In this document: positions 55,215 to 64,000 of the stretch, piece by piece | Position numbering within the stretch: the stretch's first letter is position 1 | How the letters are laid out: the number at the start of each line of letters is the position of its first letter | Assembly (NCBI GenBank): GCA_020161405.1 | Contig: JAIUOD010000005.1 | Coordinates: 1-64,000, forward strand | Direction of reading: 5' to 3' | Length of the DNA stretch: 64,000 bases | Origin: Pseudomonadota bacterium | Lineage (GTDB): Bacteria; Pseudomonadota; Alphaproteobacteria; Caulobacterales; Aquidulcibacteraceae | Made by a program: the position numbers and the translations under genes | The notes under the pieces: generated by a model | Database searches by the model: none | Seen by the model: only the letters and a program-made list of their open reading frames with translations | What the model was told of the DNA's origin: nothing

Positions 55215-55277
55215 ATTGAATTTGGGTTGCCAAATCATAAAATTAATGTTCAATTATAAAAAACAATTGAGGGACGG

Positions 55278-55715
55278 ATGGAAATTAGCGCACAAAAAGT
55301 CTCCCATCGGGAGCTTTCAGATATTCGGACTGTTCTTTTATCCGAAGGGCTTCCTGTTGAAACTGTCTTAAGTGCACCAATTACATTCTTTCAATTAGTA
55401 ACAGATACGGGCGCGCGAATTGGCTGGGGCGGTCTTGAAATTTATGATAATCAGGCGGTTTTAAGATCAGTTGTCATAAGAAGCGCCCTTCGAAAAACTG
55501 GCGCAGGAAGTATTTTGGTAAAAGCGCTTATTCAAGAAGCCAAAGACGTGGGTTTAAAAAAAATCTGGCTTCTTACCAATAATGCCGAAAATTTCTTTGA
55601 AAAACTTGGCTTCCGCCATGCCCTTCGAACCGATGCCCCCAAAGCAATCCAATCCTGCGAAGAATTCATGTGGCCCCACCATGATGTGGCACATTGTATG
55701 AATATGAAGGTTTAG
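55278..55715 (+). CDS. GNAT-family N-acetyltransferase (ArsN2-like)
   Basis: A 145-residue GNAT enzyme. The acetyl-CoA loop is SALRKTGAGSILVKALIQEA (R/Q-x-x-G-x-G), followed by IWLLTNNAENFFEKLGFR, the typical beta5-alpha4 end. The overall look is of ArsN2-type acetyltransferases, but no arsenic genes are near, so the substrate is open. GAGGGACGG precedes the ATG. Confidence 0.85.
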   Translation: MEISAQKVSHRELSDIRTVLLSEGLPVETVLSAPITFFQLVTDTGARIGWGGLEIYDNQAVLRSVVIRSALRKTGAGSILVKALIQEAKDVGLKKIWLLTNNAENFFEKLGFRHALRTDAPKAIQSCEEFMWPHHDVAHCMNMKV

Positions 55716-55857
55716 GAAAAACCCTGTAAAACCATCTTGCTTTTGAACAATTTACCACTATTCAGACCACTCATATATTTTTTACGTTGTCCAGAACGTA
55801 AACACGCAGCCCCACGCGAGCATTGAGCGAGCCAGCCTGCGTGGCGCCATAGAAAAA

Positions 55858-55880
55858 ATCTTGGCTTTGCCAAGATGTTT
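55858..55880. terminator. Hairpin upstream of tRNA-Ser
   Basis: ATCTTGGC pairs with GCCAAGAT around TTT, flanked by A-rich and T-rich stretches. It may end the GNAT transcript. Confidence 0.5.
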
Positions 55881-55901
55881 TCTGAACGCAAAAATAATAA
55901 T

Positions 55902-55991
55902 GGGCAGGTGGCCGAGTGGTTGAAGGCGCACGCTTGGAAAGCGTGTTTAGGCGCAAGTCTAACGAGGGTTCGAATCCCTCTCTGTCCGCCA
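55902..55991 (+). tRNA. tRNA-Ser (anticodon GGA)
   Basis: A 90-base class II cloverleaf with encoded CCA. Acceptor GGGCAGG pairs (with G-U pairs) to TCTGTCC; anticodon GGA at 55936-55938 in CGCTTGGAAAGCG; long variable arm TTTAGGCGCAAGTCTAA; T-arm GAGGGTTCGAATCCCTC. Reads UCC/UCU codons. Confidence 0.96.
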
Positions 55992-56099
55992 TTTATTTGA
56001 CGTAAAGCATTGAAATATTTAATTATATTGAGAAAGTGATATGGGTAGTTACCCTTTTTTATACCCATTTTAGATAATTCATTTTCACTGCTTTTTTTG

Positions 56100-56675
56100 T
56101 CAAATGACGATATTCATCGAACCTGTGGGGTATGGTACTGCAATTTCAGTTAAATGAAAATCTTCGTCCTCAAGCCATTTCCCATAATTATCTTTGTCCA
56201 ATATCACAGGCATTGCTTTGGGGTGGTATTTGCCTACTATTTCGTTTGGTTCGCATGTTAGAAAGGCCATTTTTCGTTCGCCTTCATATACATCATAAAT
56301 TCCTGCAAATGCGAAAATTTCTTGTTCTTTTAGAGAAAACCAAGCCTGCTTTTTGCTTCCGACTTCGCCATACCATTCACAAAATGTATTAACTGGTACT
56401 AAGCATCGCTTATTTGGATTATTGAGTAGTGGTCTCCAAAAAGGACTGTTTAGGTTTCTAACGTTGACTATTGGGGCATTTACATTAGGTGGCGGTGGGA
56501 TGCCCCATTTGGCAAGCCTGATATTCAAGTCGCCATTTTCACTAATCACTATTGGTGCCTTGCTTTTTGGGTAAAAACTGGATTTTTCAATATTTGGGTT
56601 GAAGTCAGTTTCTTTTGCTTTGAATGCTTCTCGGATTGCAGATGCAGATGTGGTGATTTTGTATAAAGTGCACAT
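56100..56675 (-). CDS. yedK: SRAP-domain protein (YedK/HMCES family)
   Basis: A 191-residue protein that forms a covalent link to abasic sites in single-stranded DNA. The catalytic Cys2 follows the initiator Met (MCTLYK), the Asn is in NVRNLN, the Glu in FCEWYGEV, and His in KYHPKAMPVIL. Shielding abasic sites fits the neighbouring SOS polymerase genes, although no SOS box was seen at its own start. Soluble; single domain as in the family. Confidence 0.93.
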   Translation of the reverse strand: MCTLYKITTSASAIREAFKAKETDFNPNIEKSSFYPKSKAPIVISENGDLNIRLAKWGIPPPPNVNAPIVNVRNLNSPFWRPLLNNPNKRCLVPVNTFCEWYGEVGSKKQAWFSLKEQEIFAFAGIYDVYEGERKMAFLTCEPNEIVGKYHPKAMPVILDKDNYGKWLEDEDFHLTEIAVPYPTGSMNIVI

Positions 56676-56709
56676 TGAATTATTTTGTATGATGTTGCTG
56701 ATATGTCAA

Positions 56710-59700
56710 TTAGTGAAACTCGCGACTTTTAATATTAATTTCGCTTAACCAAGGTGTAATATCTGTAATTCTCCTGCAAATTATATGGGTTACTGGGGTT
56801 GAATTAAATGGATTAATAGAAATTTCTTGTGGTAATTTTTCTGGTGCAATTGTCTGCATCTGACCGTGAATAATAGCAAACTTGCTTAAAATAGCATCTT
56901 TTCGATATTTATTTAGTACGTCAGTCCAAAAAATGATATTTGCGGTTCCAAATTCATCTTCAATTGTCATAAACATTACGCCATTAGCAGTACCAGGCCT
57001 TTGTCTTAATAGAACTAAACCAGATATTGAAATAAAATTATTGTTGCTAATGTTAGGTATATCTTTTGTAGAGAAGATACCTTTTTTTGTTAGTTCGTTT
57101 CTAAAAAACTGAACAGGATGTCCTTTTAGAGATAAATGAGTGTTTATGTAATCGTGTTTTACTTCTTCGCAGAATTGCATTTCAGGAAGATTAGCAATTT
57201 CTTCAAATCCGTATTCAGAAACTGAATTAAATAGTGGCAATTCGCCTTCTTTTAGGCCTTTTGAAATCCACAAAGCATCTCTACGTTTTGTTTTTACTGA
57301 ACTAAATGAATCAGCATTTGCTAACAATTCCATTGAGCGTGCATTTAACTTTGCACGCTTTTTTAAATCTTCTATTGAATCAAAATTCTTGGCTTCACGA
57401 GCTGCAATAATTTTGAAGGCATCATATTCGTGGAAACCAACAATTTGACGAATACCTAACCTAACAGCGTATTTTTGATTATTCATCTCTAATTTATTAT
57501 CCCAATCAGAGTAATTAATATCAATAGGAAGGACTGTAACGCCATGTTTTTTTGCGTCGTCTATAAGTTGTGATGGTGAATAGAAACCCATTGGTTGTGA
57601 ATTAAGTATTGCTGTAAGAAATACGTCTGGATAGTGACACTTTAACCAAGCTGAAACATAAATGATTAAAGCGAATGAGGCTGCATGAGATTCTGGAAAT
57701 CCATATTCACCAAATCCTTCAATTTGCGAAAAGCAATTATGTGAAAACTCTTCAGAATATCCGTTTTTAATCATTCCATCTAAAAAACGCTCTTTAAGTT
57801 CATGGATAATTCCAGTTCGTCGAAAAGTTGCCATTGCACGTCGTAACTTATCGGCTTCAGAAGGGGTAAATCCCGCAGCAACTATTGCTATTTTCATTGC
57901 CTGTTCTTGAAATAAAGGCACACCTAATGTTTTATGTAAGACTTCCATAAGTTCTGTTGATGGATAAGTAACTTTCTCTTTTCCCTGCCTTCTTAACAAA
58001 AAGGGATGAACCATATTGCCTTGAATTGGGCCTGGTCGTACAATTGCTGTCTCAATCACCAAGTCGTAAAACTCTCTTGGCCTTAGTCTAGGTAACATTG
58101 ACATTTGCGCACGACTTTCAATTTGAAACACGCCTATAGTATCTGCCCTACATATCATATCATAAGTTGCCAAATCGCTTTGTGGTATAGTCGACATGTC
58201 ATGTTCAATTGAATATTTATCTTTTAGAATTTCAAATGATTTTGAAACGCATGTAAGCATTCCCAATGCCAATACATCTATTTTTAAAATCCCTAGGGCG
58301 TCTAAATCGTCTTTATCCCATTCAACAAATGTTCTATCTGGCATTGCTGCATTAGATAATGGTACAACTTCGTCAAGGCGCGATTTCGTTATTACAAATC
58401 CGCCAACATGTTGTGATAAATGTCTTGGAAAGCCCAATAAAATTTGTGCTAATTCTATAGTTTCTTTAATTCTTGGAGCATTCAAATCCAAGCCAGACAT
58501 TCGTGCTATAATTTCACTATTTATAGTACTTCCCCATGAAGAGGCGGCCTTTGTAAGTGCGTTAATTATGTCATTAGAAAGTGACAGTGCTTTTGCAACT
58601 TCACGTAACGCAGACCTTGCACGGTATGTTACTACAACGCCTGCAATACCTGCGTGTTCGCGACCATATTTATTGTAAATATATTGTATAACTTCTTCGC
58701 GTCTTATGTTCTCAAAATCAACGTCAATATCTGGTGGTTCATTGCGTTCTTTCGAAATGAATCTGTCAAATAGTAAGTCTACTTTTGTTGGGTCAACTGA
58801 AGTTATACCTAGGCAAAAACATATTGATGAATTTGCGGCCGAACCACGACCTTGGCACAATATGCCAACCGAACGTGCAAAATTGACCATATCAAAAACA
58901 GTTAAAAAATATTTCGAATAATCCATTTCATCAACTAATTGATATTCATAATCTAAAGCTTTTCTAACCTTATCGGGTATGCCTTTAGGATATCTTTTGT
59001 TTGCCCCAATTTCAGTAAAATGGCGTAAAATATCTATATCTTTTTTGCCATTATTTTCTTTAAAAAGATCTATGTCTGGATATTCGTATTTTAGTTCATC
59101 AAGACTAAAATTAGTTTCAGAAAACAATATTGATTGAGCATTTATCGCATCCTCAAAACCGAAAAATATTCTTAGAATTTCATGAGGAGATTTTAGATGT
59201 TGTTCCGCATTTCTAAGGGTCAAATAACCTGCGTTATCAAGGCTTGTCTTTTCCCGTATACAAGTAAGTATATCGCACAAAGACCGCCGAGACGATGAAT
59301 GCATTAATGCATCACTTGTCGCAATTATTTTAATATTATTTCTTTCTGCAAATTGTGTGATTTTACAATTTAATTCAAAATCATCTGCCTCATATCTTCT
59401 TTTTAAAGCTATATATAGTGAAGCATTGATTGGTGCTTTGGCTACTCGTTTTATGGTTTCGTTTTGCCATTTTTTTGTAAATTTTCTATCGGGCATGAAT
59501 ATAATTGATGCATCATTCATCGCTTCAATTATATCACTCTTTTCTAGATCACATTCACCTTTTTTAGTTCTCCGATTTCCGTCTGAAATTATCTTTGAAA
59601 GGGCGGCATATGATTGTCTGTTTTTGGGATAAATTATCGTTTCATGCTGTTCTTTATCAACTAACCTTGCACCAATTAGTATCTTAATTCCCAACTCTTT

Positions 59701-59862
59701 TGCTTTAACATGTGCTCGCACTACGCCAGATAAAGTATTCTTATCAGCAATTCCAACTCCCTTTAAGCCAAGCATTTTCGCCTGAGTTACTATCTCATGC
59801 GGATGCGATGCACCACGTAAAAATGAAAAGTTTGTCGCTGTTATGGGTTCATATATTTCCAT
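56710..59862 (-). CDS. dnaE2: Error-prone DNA polymerase DnaE2 (ImuC)
   Basis: A 1050-residue C-family polymerase. Start at 59862 (MEIYEPITATNFSFLRGAS). The PHP domain opens the chain (LRGASHPHE, GIADKNTLSG); the catalytic Asp triad is in PDIDVDFE and ITSVDPTKVD-type strands of the palm, with the primer-grip segment GFGEYGFPESHAASFALI; OB fold ISISGLVLLRQRPGTANGVMF near residue 950. With ImuA and ImuB it forms the damage-inducible mutasome. It follows imuB by five bases. Confidence 0.95.
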   Translation of the reverse strand: MEIYEPITATNFSFLRGASHPHEIVTQAKMLGLKGVGIADKNTLSGVVRAHVKAKELGIKILIGARLVDKEQHETIIYPKNRQSYAALSKIISDGNRRTKKGECDLEKSDIIEAMNDASIIFMPDRKFTKKWQNETIKRVAKAPINASLYIALKRRYEADDFELNCKITQFAERNNIKIIATSDALMHSSSRRSLCDILTCIREKTSLDNAGYLTLRNAEQHLKSPHEILRIFFGFEDAINAQSILFSETNFSLDELKYEYPDIDLFKENNGKKDIDILRHFTEIGANKRYPKGIPDKVRKALDYEYQLVDEMDYSKYFLTVFDMVNFARSVGILCQGRGSAANSSICFCLGITSVDPTKVDLLFDRFISKERNEPPDIDVDFENIRREEVIQYIYNKYGREHAGIAGVVVTYRARSALREVAKALSLSNDIINALTKAASSWGSTINSEIIARMSGLDLNAPRIKETIELAQILLGFPRHLSQHVGGFVITKSRLDEVVPLSNAAMPDRTFVEWDKDDLDALGILKIDVLALGMLTCVSKSFEILKDKYSIEHDMSTIPQSDLATYDMICRADTIGVFQIESRAQMSMLPRLRPREFYDLVIETAIVRPGPIQGNMVHPFLLRRQGKEKVTYPSTELMEVLHKTLGVPLFQEQAMKIAIVAAGFTPSEADKLRRAMATFRRTGIIHELKERFLDGMIKNGYSEEFSHNCFSQIEGFGEYGFPESHAASFALIIYVSAWLKCHYPDVFLTAILNSQPMGFYSPSQLIDDAKKHGVTVLPIDINYSDWDNKLEMNNQKYAVRLGIRQIVGFHEYDAFKIIAAREAKNFDSIEDLKKRAKLNARSMELLANADSFSSVKTKRRDALWISKGLKEGELPLFNSVSEYGFEEIANLPEMQFCEEVKHDYINTHLSLKGHPVQFFRNELTKKGIFSTKDIPNISNNNFISISGLVLLRQRPGTANGVMFMTIEDEFGTANIIFWTDVLNKYRKDAILSKFAIIHGQMQTIAPEKLPQEISINPFNSTPVTHIICRRITDITPWLSEINIKSREFH

Positions 59863-59867
59863 AATAA

Positions 59868-61448
59868 TCACCCAGCACCATGAATATACCATTTGGGAGA
59901 AGTAGCACTGCCATAGAGGCCGCGTCTAAAAACAAAGAAACGAAGTCCTTTATCAGTTTCAATTGTGTAATAATCACGTAATTGCTTTGAATTAATAGGT
60001 ATGAATTTAGTATTTCTATGGTTTAATGGCTCAACTATTCGCTCTGGGCTTGTGGCAGATTTTACATTGTAGGTGCGCTTTCGATAGATAAACCTTAGGG
60101 GGGCACCATCTGGAACTTCTGCGATTACATCAATTTCCTGCGGTTGTTTTAACAAGAATAAAGGGCGATTTTGTTGAATTATCTTTTCTTTAAATATAGC
60201 AATATTTGAGTTTGTATTATTGCTAATTGCTGGTTGCTTTTTATGCGCCCTTTCAGGAACATAATCATCAATTAATCGGAAGCGAGAAACATTTTCACTG
60301 CCAATTTTGGAGCTTAATCTTTCTATCAATCTATTGATATTTTCTTCTGTTTGAAGTTTGTTTGAATGATTCTCATCCAAACTCGTTGTCTGGGGTTTAA
60401 TGATCTCACATAGTTCAATATATATATTTATTTGATCAATACCAAAGCCGTAATCTATTTTGTTTTCGACAGTTTCTAAACGATATTTTATAAGCTGTTT
60501 CCATATCTTAGGGTTGAAATTGCTATTTGCTGAAATTGCACTAATTTCAAACGTAAATCCATCAACGCGAAAAAAACAAATGCGTATTTTTTTTGCGCCA
60601 CGATTTGATTTTTTCATGAATGAACAAAATTTATCAATTGCTATATTGGTTTCTAACTCAAGACATTCATGGTTTAAAATAGAATAATTTAAATGATGAA
60701 CTATTATGTCAGGAACAATTTCTTTGACAGGGTTTATCACTTCAATTTCATCGCCATATATGCGATTAATGGCACGAACTAAATATGCACCAAATCTTTT
60801 AACTAATGACTTAATTGGTAAAGACTTTAATTGTCCAATTCTAGTTAAACCTAATGAATATAATTGTTCTTGGGTGGTTTTTTCTAATCTCAATGCGGAT
60901 ATTGGTAAGATATCAATTTTATCCTTTATGTCGCCTTTTAAAATCAAACCTTCTCTTGCATTTTTATTATAAAAAGCAAACGCCCATGCCGAGGTTGAAT
61001 TATCTGCGCATGCGGCCTTTGCTTCTATATTTATTAGTTTAAACTTGTTGATTATATCGTTTAATACGTTTTGTTCGCCATCCATTAAATGTGCAGCACC
61101 AGTAATATCAATTAATAAGCTATAATAAGGGTCATTAGCTTGAAGGGAACATGCTGGACTATATCTTAAGGCCCAATTTGCTAGTCTAATTAATGCTTTA
61201 TAATCATCATCAGGAGTGTCCTCAAATACATGAATTTCAGGACAAATGACGCGACACTGCGTTAGACCGAAACCAATTCTAATTCCCATATTAAAGGCAA
61301 TTTTATTACAAGATTTTACAATTTTCGCTCCATGATTGTCTTTAGCAATTATTATTGGTGCATCTTTAGGCAGATATTTTGTGGCCTCCGTTTGGCATAA
61401 TCTGTCTGTTGGAAAAAACGGAAAAGCTACGCAAATGAAACGTTTCAT
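59868..61448 (-). CDS. imuB: ImuB, inactive Y-family polymerase-like protein
   Basis: A 526-residue Y-family relative. The catalytic acids of active DinB-type enzymes are missing: the N-terminal strand reads CVAFPFFPTDR where Asp is expected, and the second strand reads LIDITGAAH instead of SIDE. It acts as a hub binding beta clamp, ImuA and DnaE2. A beta-binding motif was not pinned down. The start at 61448 overlaps imuA by 83 bases. Confidence 0.92.
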   Translation of the reverse strand: MKRFICVAFPFFPTDRLCQTEATKYLPKDAPIIIAKDNHGAKIVKSCNKIAFNMGIRIGFGLTQCRVICPEIHVFEDTPDDDYKALIRLANWALRYSPACSLQANDPYYSLLIDITGAAHLMDGEQNVLNDIINKFKLINIEAKAACADNSTSAWAFAFYNKNAREGLILKGDIKDKIDILPISALRLEKTTQEQLYSLGLTRIGQLKSLPIKSLVKRFGAYLVRAINRIYGDEIEVINPVKEIVPDIIVHHLNYSILNHECLELETNIAIDKFCSFMKKSNRGAKKIRICFFRVDGFTFEISAISANSNFNPKIWKQLIKYRLETVENKIDYGFGIDQINIYIELCEIIKPQTTSLDENHSNKLQTEENINRLIERLSSKIGSENVSRFRLIDDYVPERAHKKQPAISNNTNSNIAIFKEKIIQQNRPLFLLKQPQEIDVIAEVPDGAPLRFIYRKRTYNVKSATSPERIVEPLNHRNTKFIPINSKQLRDYYTIETDKGLRFFVFRRGLYGSATSPKWYIHGAG

Positions 61449-62151
61449 AATCAAATTCCAAATTAAAGTTTCCAATTGCCCCAATTCTTGATTTTAAAAT
61501 CTCAACATGCCATGCGGGAAATCCCAAAGGCGTAATTTTCTTATTCGAAATTCCTTGCGCCCAATTGGGTAAATTGCTTGGCATAGATTCTAAACTCATT
61601 CTTAAATGCGCAGGTGAAAATGGCGTAGAACCATAAGCTGAAATTAAGTAAACAGGTGTGCCACCAATATTAGAAGCTATTTGTAATTTTCTTGCAGAAG
61701 AGAAATCAAACGCATTCTTACGTGAGGTAAGAACCATGAATGCCCCTATTCCGATTGTTTTGGCAATTTCAATAGAGCAAGACTGAATTTCATTCTTAGA
61801 TTTAACATTTATAATTAAAATACGGTCTTCGCTTACGCCAAATCTTCTAAATCCAACTGGGTAAAATTCTCCCCATTCGTTATCAAAATAACCGTCACTA
61901 ATAATGATGAAATCACCCTGTCTTTGTTGAAGTGTTATACCAGCAAGTGAACATGCGAATTCAATCTGTGAAATTTCATCCAAATAAGTTTTCGGTACAA
62001 TTTCACAAACTTGCCCACCATAAATGCCACCGCGTAAAGCATCATCAAACAATTTCTCGCCAGTTTTTATAAAGCAAATTCCATCGCTAAGTCTATTATA
62101 ACGACCTTCAATATTAAGTATTTGGCTTTTTAAATTAGAAATGTCATGCAT
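61366..62151 (-). CDS. imuA: ImuA (SulA/RecA-like mutasome component)
   Basis: A 261-residue protein with a degraded RecA-like core; the P-loop-equivalent region reads ALRGGIYGGQVCEI and lacks the Lys. It partners ImuB and RecA in SOS mutagenesis. A first ATG at 62181 overlaps the SOS box, so I prefer the second at 62151, which has GAGAA before it. Divergent from the NTPase gene at 62532. Confidence 0.88.
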   Translation of the reverse strand: MHDISNLKSQILNIEGRYNRLSDGICFIKTGEKLFDDALRGGIYGGQVCEIVPKTYLDEISQIEFACSLAGITLQQRQGDFIIISDGYFDNEWGEFYPVGFRRFGVSEDRILIINVKSKNEIQSCSIEIAKTIGIGAFMVLTSRKNAFDFSSARKLQIASNIGGTPVYLISAYGSTPFSPAHLRMSLESMPSNLPNWAQGISNKKITPLGFPAWHVEILKSRIGAIGNFNLEFDYETFHLRSFSVFSNRQIMPNGGHKISA

Positions 62152-62175
62152 ATCGTTCTCATACTTAACATAAAT

Positions 62176-62190
62176 GTTCATGTTTTGTTC
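62176..62190 (-). promoter_or_regulatory. SOS (LexA) box of imuA-imuB-dnaE2
   Basis: GTTC-N7-GTTC (62176-62179 and 62187-62190), the alphaproteobacterial LexA consensus, lies 25 bases before the preferred imuA start. The rest of the 62191-62522 spacer is AT-rich and shows no gene. Confidence 0.75.
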
Positions 62191-62531
62191 TCTTTTATAA
62201 CTTGTTTATGCAATAGTCGAGTCAATTTTTCATAATAATAATTTCTTTGCGACCGTATTTTGCATAAACTTATCGCTTGACCTATTGCCATAAAAAACTA
62301 GTTTGATCTAATTAAAGATACTTGTATTCAAAATAGTTATACTGCAGAAAATATAAAATTGGATATGACAATTTTAAAGTCGTAATAATTAACAATCAAC
62401 AAGTCACAAATCTAATTTTCAAATATTAAAAATAAACAATAAAATTAAAATTATAAGTTGTCATATTTTAGACTGACTTTATAATACACCAAAACAAATA
62501 ATAATTTTAAAATTGGATAAGGTTGGCAAAT

Positions 62532-64000
62532 TTGAAAAATTCTTTGACAAAGAACAAATATACTTCAATTATTCGTAAAATTGTTGATCAATTAAAAACC
62601 AATAAATTACAAAAAGAATTTACAAACTATGAAGTAAATGAATATGCTTCAACTAATAAAAGCGGCGAAATAAATTCGACTTATGGACGAAAAAACTCAG
62701 ACATAGTCATAACAATTAAGACTTTTTTTAAACATCAAATATTAAATATACTGGAAAAGTTTAATTTTAACGTTAATACTGCATCAAATAATTCTGAATT
62801 CGTTGATCTAGCACCAACTGATAATGCAGATGAAAAAGGCATATATTCTAGTGCCCTTAAGCATGCCACGACTAGTAAAAATATAAAAAACATTGCCATT
62901 ACTGGGCCATATGGGTCTGGCAAAAGTAGCATTATAAAGACTTTTCTTAAGTCTCAAAAAAAGCACGCGTTACAGATCTCGCTTGCCGCCTTCAATTCAA
63001 ACGACGCCCCAGAAACTGATAAGTCAAATAAGCACGAAATCGAACGTAGTATATTACAACAATTACTTTATGGCGCGGATGCAAACAAACTGCCTCTTTC
63101 AAGATTTAAAAGAATACAATCGCCAAATAAAATAAAGTCACAATTCAACTCACTAATTATAATGATAGGCTTACTTGATCTTTGGTATCTTATCGAAAAT
63201 AAATCTATCATTTTAAACGGCAAGTTTTTCCTACCTTTTAACTTTTCAAACTCATTAAATCTATCATGCATTATATTAGGGTTTATTTTATTTTGGCAGG
63301 CAATTAGGTATATTTATGTTAAGAGCCTAGGACTTTCCTTAAAAAGCTTATCGCTTAACAGCGTTGAACTTACACCAGAAACCGCTAAGGAAGAATCTAT
63401 TCTTAATCGCCATCTTGATGAGATAATCTATTTCTTCCAATCGACACCATACGATCTAGTTATAATTGAAGATTTAGATCGGTTCAACAACACCGAAATT
63501 TTTGTAACTTTGCGTGAGATTAATAGCTTAATAAATGCAAACCAAGGCGTTAAAAGAACTATACGGTTTTTATATGCCCTTCGAGACGATATGTTCAAGA
63601 ACACAGAGAGAACTAAGTTCTTTGAATTTATTATTCCAGTTATTCCAATTATTAACTCTTCGAATTCAATTGACAAAATACTAGAGAACGGCGCGCGATT
63701 ATCACTGAATGAAAGACTTAATCGACAGTTCTTACGAGAAGTATCTAGATATTTAAATGACTTAAGACTTATTCAAAATATCTTTAATGAATATGCTATT
63801 TACGTTAAGAATCTGGAAAGTGACAACGAAAATAATTTGGATGCTAACAAGCTATTATCAGTACTAATTTACAAAAACATAATGCCCAGCGATTTTGAGG
63901 ATTTGCATGAAGGGAAAGGTATATTAGCTGAGATTTTTAATAAACACGACACTTATATTTCACTAACAGAGCAGGAATACAATAAACAAATAGCAAGTCT
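62532..64000 (+). CDS. KAP/YobI-type P-loop NTPase, 5-prime part (runs off the window)
   Basis: An open frame of at least 489 codons continues to the end of the window. It has Walker A GPYGSGKSS (about residue 135), two closely spaced hydrophobic helices (about 210-260) inserted between Walker A and B, and Walker B LVIIEDLDRF (about 335) followed by the helical part with FLYALRDDMF. This layout is that of KAP and YobI-type membrane NTPases, many of which serve in antiphage or competition systems. A TTG at 62532 or 62523 is the likely start (GGATAAGG before). Codon use (many ATA, AGA, TTA) differs from its neighbours, hinting at transfer. Function is inferred from family only. Confidence 0.75.
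   Translation, partial: MKNSLTKNKYTSIIRKIVDQLKTNKLQKEFTNYEVNEYASTNKSGEINSTYGRKNSDIVITIKTFFKHQILNILEKFNFNVNTASNNSEFVDLAPTDNADEKGIYSSALKHATTSKNIKNIAITGPYGSGKSSIIKTFLKSQKKHALQISLAAFNSNDAPETDKSNKHEIERSILQQLLYGADANKLPLSRFKRIQSPNKIKSQFNSLIIMIGLLDLWYLIENKSIILNGKFFLPFNFSNSLNLSCIILGFILFWQAIRYIYVKSLGLSLKSLSLNSVELTPETAKEESILNRHLDEIIYFFQSTPYDLVIIEDLDRFNNTEIFVTLREINSLINANQGVKRTIRFLYALRDDMFKNTERTKFFEFIIPVIPIINSSNSIDKILENGARLSLNERLNRQFLREVSRYLNDLRLIQNIFNEYAIYVKNLESDNENNLDANKLLSVLIYKNIMPSDFEDLHEGKGILAEIFNKHDTYISLTEQEYNKQIAS

Noticed and set aside
54954..55253. Minus-strand ORFs rich in Cys and Ile opposite the small gene after ccmG
   Set aside because: No ribosome site and unlikely composition; the plus-strand frame is co-directional with ccmG.
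55712..56068. Minus-strand ORFs of 118 and 73 codons, the second beginning MADREGFEPSLDLRL
   Set aside because: They are read from the complement of tRNA-Ser; this peptide is a well-known artefact of tRNA-Ser genes.
62360..62475. Inverted ATATGACAA / TTGTCATAT pair in the imuA-NTPase spacer
   Set aside because: The arms are far apart (about 90 bases) in very AT-rich DNA, so chance is likely.
62735..63676. Minus-strand ORFs inside the right-edge NTPase frame
   Set aside because: They are overlapped by an unbroken 489-codon plus-strand frame with Walker motifs.

Overview
The window looks like chromosome from an AT-rich, low-GC relative of the holdfast-bearing Caulobacterales (Alphaproteobacteria). 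The evidence is a holdfast-anchor operon (hfaA, hfaB and two hfaD-like genes), a TipF-like flagellar-pole gene, a lone motA, imuA-imuB-dnaE2 behind a GTTC-N7-GTTC SOS box, and separate Ser/Thr tRNAs and housekeeping genes typical of the class. No phage or transposase gene was seen. Most of the sequence is chromosomal core with small accessory patches.

Layout. 1-560: non-coding, possibly the promoter and leader of an rRNA operon reading off the left edge. 563-1840: CBS and rhomboid genes. 2000-6930: holdfast anchor cluster with two sigma54-type promoter candidates. 6942-8291: rimO. 8380-11854: five tandem, co-directional genes for an unrecognised family of exported proteins, carrying six copies of one four-cysteine module. 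11861-22569: calcium-loop protein, aspartate transaminase, LysE exporter, M61 peptidase, metG, glutathione peroxidase, tRNA-Thr, and serC-serA with a probable serC RNA leader. 22700-24840: a small accessory patch with palindromic repeats, a membrane protein, a DUF559 nuclease, a Doc-like protein lacking its catalytic histidine, and an EVE-like protein. 24824-29280: TRIC channel, YhhQ, two cysteine-rich Sel1 proteins, and a TetR gene divergent from two small membrane proteins. 29286-40550: peptide ABC ATPase, DUF885 peptidase, acs, creatininase-like hydrolase, MltB, WecG-type glycosyltransferase, mnmC. 40638-50441: repeat lipoprotein, motA, argE, FKBP, threonine deaminase, HPP protein, antiporter, HAD phosphatase, tipF, RHH regulator and SPFH protein. 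50592-56675: ileS, ccmCDG, a small unknown, GNAT, tRNA-Ser, SRAP. 56710-62151: SOS mutagenesis cassette. 62532-end: start of a large KAP/YobI-type P-loop NTPase, probably the edge of a defence or accessory island.

How it works together. The hfa genes would build the outer-membrane anchor that fixes the holdfast adhesin to the cell pole; tipF and motA belong to the swimming half of the same dimorphic life cycle. serC and serA are consecutive serine-biosynthesis steps. ccmC, D and G are part of cytochrome c maturation. imuA, imuB and dnaE2 form the damage-inducible mutasome.

The observations most worth pursuing are: (1) the four-cysteine module family at 8380-11854; (2) a palindromic repeat family of seven copies, each lying directly downstream of a stop codon and having a covarying second hairpin, one of which has become the 3-prime end of a DUF559 nuclease gene; (3) a 30-bp dyad operator in front of an SPFH-RHH operon; (4) twin TetR operators 21 bp apart; and (5) the duplicated hfaD with its own sigma54-like promoter.
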